Assembly (NCBI GenBank): GCA_011523635.1 | Contig: WTGI01000087.1 | Location: 103,133 to 167,132, forward strand | Source: Acidimicrobiia bacterium | Lineage (GTDB): Bacteria > Actinomycetota > Acidimicrobiia > Spongiisociales > Spongiisociaceae | Reading direction: 5' to 3' | Length of the DNA stretch: 64,000 nt | Shown: piece after piece, positions 59,206 through 64,000 of the stretch | Layout: every line of letters begins with the position of its first letter | How positions within the stretch are numbered: position 1 is the first letter of the stretch | Program-made: the position numbers and the translations under genes | The notes under the pieces: model-generated | What the model saw: only the letters and a program-made list of their open reading frames with translations | What the model was told of the DNA's origin: nothing | The model's database searches: none

Positions 59206-59458
59206 TTCACTCAGACAGAAGGATGCGATCTGTTCGCCCGTCCGCGCTTCTGCGAAGGTGTGGAGCCGGCGAGGGCAAGGACGAACCAAGCCAAACCGAC
59301 CATGCGTGCGACTCCCAGGATCAAATAGCCGCTCCTGAGTTCCATCGCTAGGAGCGATGATTTTCCCGTGGCCTCGCACGCGGCGCGGAACCTCCGCAAC
59401 CAGTCGCCGTGGTAGAGGAACCGGCGCAGCCAAGCCGACGAGTGCTCCTATTTCGAGG
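59206..59458. other. No intact gene
   Basis: 253 bases after cmoM. Base composition is more A/T-rich than the rest of the window. I see no credible coding region, RNA or repeat here. It merges into the methyltransferase remnant that follows. Confidence 0.5.
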
Positions 59459-59623
59459 TATCAGGTTATCGATCTCAGGTACGCTTGGCCGGCCGAACTA
59501 GATCTAATGGCGAGGCTCGCCGGCATGCGCCTCCGCCATCGCTGGAGCGACTGGGCCGGGAGTTCGTTTACAGCCTCCAGCGTCCGGCACATCTCTATAT
59601 ACGAACTACATGACGACTCGTGA
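59459..59623 (+). pseudogene. Remnant of a SAM methyltransferase C-terminus
   Basis: About 54 codons reading IDLRYAWPAELDLMARLAG and RWSDWAGSSFTASSVRHISI, then a stop. This closely resembles the C-terminal block of class I methyltransferases (xYxWPxELDLMARLAGLRLRxRWxDW). The upstream SAM-binding part is missing in all frames I examined, so this seems a deletion remnant. The 177 bases after it, up to the HNH gene, hold no gene that I can support. Confidence 0.55.
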
Positions 59624-59800
59624 TCCTTCCCATCTCAGGCTGTCCAGCCACACGGGTGGCGGGCGCGTGGAAGCACATCACACCAGCCGCGCTGTCACCT
59701 GAGGTGACGTCGTCCGCGTTCGGGAGGTGACGTGGTCGTGAAGACCCCGCAGCGTTCCTCATCGGTTCAGACTGCCCTTGAGGTGGCTTCTCACCAGTGG

Positions 59801-61042
59801 TTATCCGCCGGGGTGGGGTTGTTCTGGGTGGTATTTGTCGAGGAAGGCCTGGTAGGCCCGCTGTTGTTGCTCGTGGGGGCTGAAGTATTCGACGTTGGTT
59901 GGATGCCGGTAGTGGCCCCAGGTTCGGGGCGGCAGGAGCCGGCGGCGGTGTGGTGGTGTGTGGGGGTCGATGCGGTGCCCGCGCCGATGGATGGCGATGT
60001 GGTGGTGATACCAACACAGCGTGGCCAGGTTGTCGGCCGTGTTGGTCCCGCCGTCGCTTCTGGGTACGACGTGGTGGGTTTGGAGCCGGTAGCCGCTCTG
60101 GCATGAGTCGATGACGCATTTCCGATCCCGTGCGAGCACAGCCCGCCGGAGCCGTTTGGGGACCTGGCGCCGGGTTGGTCCGGTCTCTACGACTTGGTTG
60201 TCCGAGATGGTGACTTCTTCGGTTCGTCCTTCACATTCGACCGTTTCAACGGTCTGGGGTCCGATTCGAGGCCCGTTGAACAGTTCGACGCCTTGGGTGT
60301 CGGCGGATTGATCGGCGAGGGTTTGGTCTTTGATGAGCATGATGACGGGTTCGCGCCCGGCGGGGTCGCCTGGTTGCAGGTGTTGGTCGAGGTCATCTTG
60401 GGCCATGGTCGCGAGGCCGATGGCCTGTTTCTGGGCGGGTGTCAACTCTGCTTCTGTGTCAGAGATGAGGGGCGGGATCTGGTCGGCGCGCCGGTCGAGG
60501 GCTTGGCGGACGGATTGGCCGTCGGTGGCAGTCAGTCTGCCTGAGAGATGCCATACGGCGCCGTCGTCGGACACGCGCAGGTTGACGTACTGTCTCTCGA
60601 AGCTGTTCCGTTCGTCTCCCCGGCTGAGTTTGCGGAACCTGGTGGCCAGCTTCGTGATCCCCGCTAGGTCCAGGTCCTCTGACGCGGCCGCTTCGGTGGG
60701 AGTTGCTCCGGCTTGGAGGAGGCGTTGTTGGGAGACGGTGCGGTCGAACGGCAGATGGCCGCGTCCTATGAGATCGATGGTGTCTTCGTCGAGGCGGCGG
60801 GCGAGGTAGGCGAGGTCCCGGGCGACGCTGTGGGGTATGTCGAGGCGGGATGCTGTCCAGTCGACCAGGGAGCGGTAACCGTCCCGGACGATCCCGCGAT
60901 GGCGGATCACCATCTTGAGCCAGGTGAGTTGGCGGCCGCGGAGGCGGTCGATCTTCCGCTGGGCGTCTTTGAGGTTGTTCTCGGCAACCAGTATGGAGTC
61001 CGCGTCATGGAAGGTCGGTGCTTCGTACATATCAACCAACAT
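59801..61042 (-). CDS. 13E12-type HNH endonuclease-domain protein (DUF222)
   Basis: 413 residues: a long helical DUF222 region (about 20-230) followed by an HNH domain, with CVIDSCQSGYRL, the TADNLATLCWYHHHIAIH core and QTHHVVPRSDGG supplying the HNH-type His/Asn metal ligands. Such 13E12 proteins are multicopy and suspected of mobility in mycobacteria. The ATG at 61042 is favoured by AGGG seven bases upstream; GTG 61066 is possible. No IS terminal repeats were recognised. Confidence 0.88.
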   Translation of the reverse strand: MLVDMYEAPTFHDADSILVAENNLKDAQRKIDRLRGRQLTWLKMVIRHRGIVRDGYRSLVDWTASRLDIPHSVARDLAYLARRLDEDTIDLIGRGHLPFDRTVSQQRLLQAGATPTEAAASEDLDLAGITKLATRFRKLSRGDERNSFERQYVNLRVSDDGAVWHLSGRLTATDGQSVRQALDRRADQIPPLISDTEAELTPAQKQAIGLATMAQDDLDQHLQPGDPAGREPVIMLIKDQTLADQSADTQGVELFNGPRIGPQTVETVECEGRTEEVTISDNQVVETGPTRRQVPKRLRRAVLARDRKCVIDSCQSGYRLQTHHVVPRSDGGTNTADNLATLCWYHHHIAIHRRGHRIDPHTPPHRRRLLPPRTWGHYRHPTNVEYFSPHEQQQRAYQAFLDKYHPEQPHPGG

Positions 61043-61255
61043 AACGAGACCCTGTGACAAAAACACCCTCTACTCATGAATATGAGAGACAAAAATATGG
61101 TAATGGCAGTGTGTCCCGGTTGATCCAGCAAACCCCGGAATACGACCGTTCAAGCCCTGGCCCTGACCGCCCGGCACGGCCTCTGGGTCTTCGCTCGGCG
61201 GTGGTATTGACGTTGACCTTGTACTGCGGACACATGATCTACGATCACGGAGGCT

Positions 61256-62029
61256 ATGTCCAAGGGGAGCTGCATCCAGAGTGGTGGGTCGTCGTGCGAT
61301 TGGTATCACGGCACTTGGAAACACCTCCGGATGCTCGACCTCGTTTCCACCCCGTCGTGGCATGCTCCCTTCTTTCGCAGGTCGATAGCCGGAGTGGGCG
61401 TCGGACGAGGCGAACTCCGAGTTCTCATTAGTGGCTGTGCGGATTACGCGATGTATGAGTTGGTCTACAACCAGCTGGCTGATTCCGCCAAGGTGACCGC
61501 GATCGACCTCTGTCCGACACCGCTTGTGGACACTTCCGATTACGCAGAGCACGTTGAGGCGGCAGTCCCGGAGTTGTTGGTAGGAGACGCCATCGACCAC
61601 CTGAGGCCGGGCTTCTATGACATCATCGTGAGCGATTCGTTCTTGCCCCGGTTCTCCACCAACGAGTTGAGGAAGCTCCTGGCCGCATGGTGTGCGTCGC
61701 TGTCGCCGAAGGGTATCGCCCTCACCACGGTCCGCCTACCGAGGACGAAACGCGACTCGAGGTCCGAGCAACCAGGAAGACTGGACCGCTGGATCCAGAT
61801 AGCCAACGATGCTCGACCGTGGTGGCCCGACTTGTCCGACTTGCCGTTCGAGGAGTTGGTCCGCCGCATCTCGGTGTTTGTCGCGAACCAAGAGAGAAAC
61901 ACGGCGCTCAATCTGTCGAGACTGCACTCCCTCTTCGTCGAGGCGGGGTTCCAGCGGCCCACAATTGCGACGCGCAGTTATCGGGGCAGGGAGTTCGCAC
62001 TCGTCGAAGCGCGCAAAGTACCGGCCTAG
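61256..62029 (+). CDS. SAM-methyltransferase-like protein
   Basis: 257 residues. Rossmann-type strand pattern: RVLISGCADYAMYELV (motif I position, Gly-poor), VTAIDLCPTPLVD (post-I Asp, CPTPL), DIIVSDSFLPRFS (strand 4) and SPKGIALTTVRL (strand 5). N-terminal CDWYHGTWKHLRMLDLVSTPSWH is a distinct block. Looks like the methyltransferase family with D-x-C-x-TPL after motif I; function unknown. TTGACG/TTGACC pairs at 61207-61218 suggest a promoter; the ATG has GGAGG only two bases away. Confidence 0.55.
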   Translation: MSKGSCIQSGGSSCDWYHGTWKHLRMLDLVSTPSWHAPFFRRSIAGVGVGRGELRVLISGCADYAMYELVYNQLADSAKVTAIDLCPTPLVDTSDYAEHVEAAVPELLVGDAIDHLRPGFYDIIVSDSFLPRFSTNELRKLLAAWCASLSPKGIALTTVRLPRTKRDSRSEQPGRLDRWIQIANDARPWWPDLSDLPFEELVRRISVFVANQERNTALNLSRLHSLFVEAGFQRPTIATRSYRGREFALVEARKVPA

Positions 62030-62036
62030 ACCCGCT

Positions 62037-62459
62037 TCAAGAGGGTCTCGTCATCGCGGCCGCCTTGGAGGCGCCCCAGGCCAGGTGGGCTCTCCAGGCT
62101 GCTTCCCCGAGGTCGTTGGATGATGCGGGCGCCAGGTCGAACAGGTCTCCGGGCAATGCGTTGGCCACCAGTTCGTCGCGGGGCACGGGCTGGTGTCCGG
62201 CATGCTCCAGTTCCGCGGTCGGGAACCTGAGGGCCTCTTGGAACAGCTCCAGGGGTCCTCGATCCTGGCTGGCGTAAGGTCGTCCGAGCAGGTCGGGAAG
62301 AGCCGTCTCCAGCCATCGGCGGCCTTCTTCGATGGCATCGTCCAGGTCCGGCGGAACCTCCAGGCCGAGCCGGGCCACCCTGGCCCGGACATACGGCGCG
62401 TAAGCCTCCACCAGCGCGGAGACCAACCCGGCGGCGATAGGGCTCAGACCGCCGGTCAC
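62037..62459 (-). CDS. Conserved-looking hypothetical protein
   Basis: 140 residues, mostly helical: YAPYVRARVARLGLEVPPDLDDAIEEGRRWLETALPDLL in the first half, GPLELFQEALRFPTAEL in the middle. No motif recognised. GTG 62459 overlaps the CvpA-CAP gene stop (GTGA), so it is the downstream gene of that transcript. It may be a small cytosolic partner; function unassigned. Confidence 0.65.
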   Translation of the reverse strand: MTGGLSPIAAGLVSALVEAYAPYVRARVARLGLEVPPDLDDAIEEGRRWLETALPDLLGRPYASQDRGPLELFQEALRFPTAELEHAGHQPVPRDELVANALPGDLFDLAPASSNDLGEAAWRAHLAWGASKAAAMTRPS

Positions 62460-63538
62460 CCTGTGAACACCTGCACCACCATCAGCCCGAGCGGACCGTC
62501 GTATACCGAGATTCCCACGCGGGTGAAACGTGGCTCCAGCATGGTGGCGCGATGACTCGGGGATGCGGACAGGCCGCCGTGGACGCCGTCCACGGTCGGG
62601 TTGAGGGCCAGGTTCTCGCCGGCGACCCGGAACGGTATCCCCTGCGCGGCAAGGCGATCCGCAACCGATCCGGTAACCGGCGAGAGGTGAGAGAAGTAGC
62701 CCTCGGCGTACATCTCGACTCCGTGTCCGGCGGCGATCTCGGCCAGGGCCGCCGACCAGGCGAGCGGCTCCTCGCCCTCCTCGATCCGCAACAGGTTGAG
62801 CCTGTCCAGCAACTCGATGGCCAGATCGGGGCGATCCTCTACCGGTTCGCCGACCGGGGGGATCTCCACCCGCTCGTCGCCCTCGATTACTACCAGCTTG
62901 TCGAGCAACTGGATCACCGGAACGGCAAGTTCCTCCACCACTTCCCCGACCGGGGGTGTATCGACCCCGCCGCCGCCAACGTCAACGACATCGCCAACGC
63001 CGTCGACCAGCGCCGGACCTCCCTCCGACAGCCTCCGGAGATTCAAGTAGGACTCCAGGATGCGATCGCCCAGAAGCCGGCTGATGCCCGGGGTGAAACG
63101 CGGCCCCTCCGATGTGACCAGGGCGACGGTCCTCGACTGATCGAGCGCCTGCACCACCTGCGACGGGAGGTAGGGCGCGCTCGCAACGGCCAGGATCAGC
63201 AGACCGGCCACCACCGCGAACGCTGCCGCCGATACGAGTGCCCCTCCGATCTGATCCAGCAACTGCGCCGGTCCCGACAGGGAGAGAAGCCGGCTGATCA
63301 GCAGCCGGGCCCCTACGAACACCACCAGGAACACCACCGCTGACGCGATGAACCGCGAAGTCAGAGGGCTGGCGCCGGTCCACGACTCGACCACGCCCTG
63401 CCCGATGGGCCCGGCCCGGTACGCCACCACGATCCCGACCACAAGAACCACCAGGCCGGTGACCGCGCGCAGCACTCCCCGCCGGTACCCGCGCAGGACA
63501 GCCAGGCCCAGGCCGGACAGCACCAGGATGTCAAGCAT
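62456..63538 (-). CDS. CvpA membrane domain fused to CAP/SCP extracellular domain
   Basis: 360 residues. N-terminal CvpA-type region with about four membrane helices (LSGLGLAVLRGYRRGVLRA, then VVFLVVFVGARLLISRLL), an intervening Pro/Val/Glu-rich stretch, then a CAP domain at about 245-360 with ALAEIAAGHGVEM, GYFSHLSP, GENLALNPTVDGV and SPSHRATMLEPRF. Colicin V production proteins and CAP domains are common; this fusion occurs in envelope proteins, and the CAP half likely faces the outside. Start ATG 63538. Confidence 0.85.
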   Translation of the reverse strand: MLDILVLSGLGLAVLRGYRRGVLRAVTGLVVLVVGIVVAYRAGPIGQGVVESWTGASPLTSRFIASAVVFLVVFVGARLLISRLLSLSGPAQLLDQIGGALVSAAAFAVVAGLLILAVASAPYLPSQVVQALDQSRTVALVTSEGPRFTPGISRLLGDRILESYLNLRRLSEGGPALVDGVGDVVDVGGGGVDTPPVGEVVEELAVPVIQLLDKLVVIEGDERVEIPPVGEPVEDRPDLAIELLDRLNLLRIEEGEEPLAWSAALAEIAAGHGVEMYAEGYFSHLSPVTGSVADRLAAQGIPFRVAGENLALNPTVDGVHGGLSASPSHRATMLEPRFTRVGISVYDGPLGLMVVQVFTG

Positions 63539-63542
63539 GGAG

Positions 63543-64000
63543 TCAGTTATCCGTCAAGGAGGCGTTTTCGCCCGATCCTGTCCGGTCCGGGTCGGCGGCG
63601 TCGGCGACGGCGTCCGGTGCTGTCTCATCGTCCTCACGCGCCCGGCCCGCCTCCGTCCCACCACGACGGAAACGCTCGCGCAAGGGCTCCACCTCGTACT
63701 CCACCACCACGGCCGAAGCAGCCTGTTCCCAGGACTCTCCGAGCACGCGGGTGCGCCACAGATGGCCGATGATGATCTTGAAGACCGCGGTGGTCGGCAC
63801 GGCGATGAGCACGCCCAGCAGGCCACCGATGGATCCGCCCGCCAGCAGCGCCAGGATGATGGTGACCGGGCTCAGGTGGACGGCCACCCGCAGCACCATG
63901 GGGCTCACCAGATGGTTGTCGAACTGCTGGATGATGAGGAAGGCGACGACGACCCAGATGGCTCGGATCGGATCTCCCACGATCAGCGCGGTCGCCACCC
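63543..64000 (-). CDS. AI-2E family transporter (C-terminal part; N-terminus outside window)
   Basis: About 150 codons visible, no initiator inside. The typical motif VVAFLIIQQFDNHLVSPMVL and GGSIGGLLGVLIAVPTTAVFKII are seen, with an acidic tail. These permeases are named after TqsA but many have other substrates. Ends five bases before the CvpA-CAP gene, suggesting one transcript. Confidence 0.88.
   Translation of the reverse strand, partial: VATALIVGDPIRAIWVVVAFLIIQQFDNHLVSPMVLRVAVHLSPVTIILALLAGGSIGGLLGVLIAVPTTAVFKIIIGHLWRTRVLGESWEQAASAVVVEYEVEPLRERFRRGGTEAGRAREDDETAPDAVADAADPDRTGSGENASLTDN

Noticed and set aside
59801..61042. HNH gene as a complete insertion sequence
   Set aside because: No terminal inverted repeats or target duplication recognised; it resembles a stand-alone 13E12 family gene.
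61073..61086. CTCATGAATATGAG hairpin as an operator
   Set aside because: Only five pairs with a four-base loop, too short to claim a function.

Overview
The window is a GC-rich stretch of a bacterial chromosome packed with housekeeping genes on both strands. A WhiB regulator, a bacterial proteasome activator (Bpa), a GuaB3-type IMP dehydrogenase relative, DivIVA-like coiled-coil proteins, a 13E12-type HNH protein and the UPF0182 / PDZ-Lon / zinc-metalloprotease neighbourhood all point to Actinomycetota. A deep-branching class such as Acidimicrobiia is my inference; no rRNA is present to settle it.

Layout. 1-9346 (minus): recG-rsmD-coaD-divIVA-like-DUF177-rpmF-plsX-rnc-mutM-smc, the classic DNA repair / lipid / ribosome cluster, mostly with overlapping or nearly touching genes; smc leaves the window. 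9.4-24.7 kb: a divergent cold-shock-domain protein, a stand-alone Lrp-type RAM domain, ddl, a class III aminotransferase, a DMT transporter, PEP synthase, UPF0182, a DivIVA-domain protein, a YlbL-like PDZ/Lon protease, bioY, moaE, an F420-associated zinc metalloprotease, a peroxiredoxin and tatA. 24.8-40.5 kb: a lipoprotein and whiB, then much of the TCA cycle (sdhCAB, mdh, icd, sucCD) with menC, folD, purH, a B12-binding methylmalonyl-CoA mutase subunit and transaldolase. 40.6-50 kb: pcrA-type helicase, an old-yellow-enzyme-type oxidoreductase, guaB3-guaA, a second Thr-rich lipoprotein, a CPBP protease and trpS. 50-58.2 kb: cimA behind a putative isoleucine attenuator, hisN, NUDIX, GNAT, a BldC-like HTH protein, MFS, infA, TSUP, bpa and a CDP-alcohol phosphatidyltransferase-like protein. 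58.25-62.03 kb looks more accessory: tRNA-Arg(CCU), a CmoM-like methyltransferase, a methyltransferase remnant, a 13E12 HNH gene and a methyltransferase-like gene. The end holds a CvpA-CAP fusion and a partial AI-2E family permease.

The most interesting signal is at 50044-50173. A promoter-like sequence is followed by a ten-residue leader peptide with three consecutive Ile codons, then by mutually exclusive hairpins, directly upstream of citramalate synthase, the first enzyme of threonine-independent isoleucine synthesis. This reads as ribosome-mediated transcription attenuation. A second signal is a CTAG-rich palindromic repeat at the 3' junction of five convergent gene pairs, standing out as A/T-rich in a GC-rich background.
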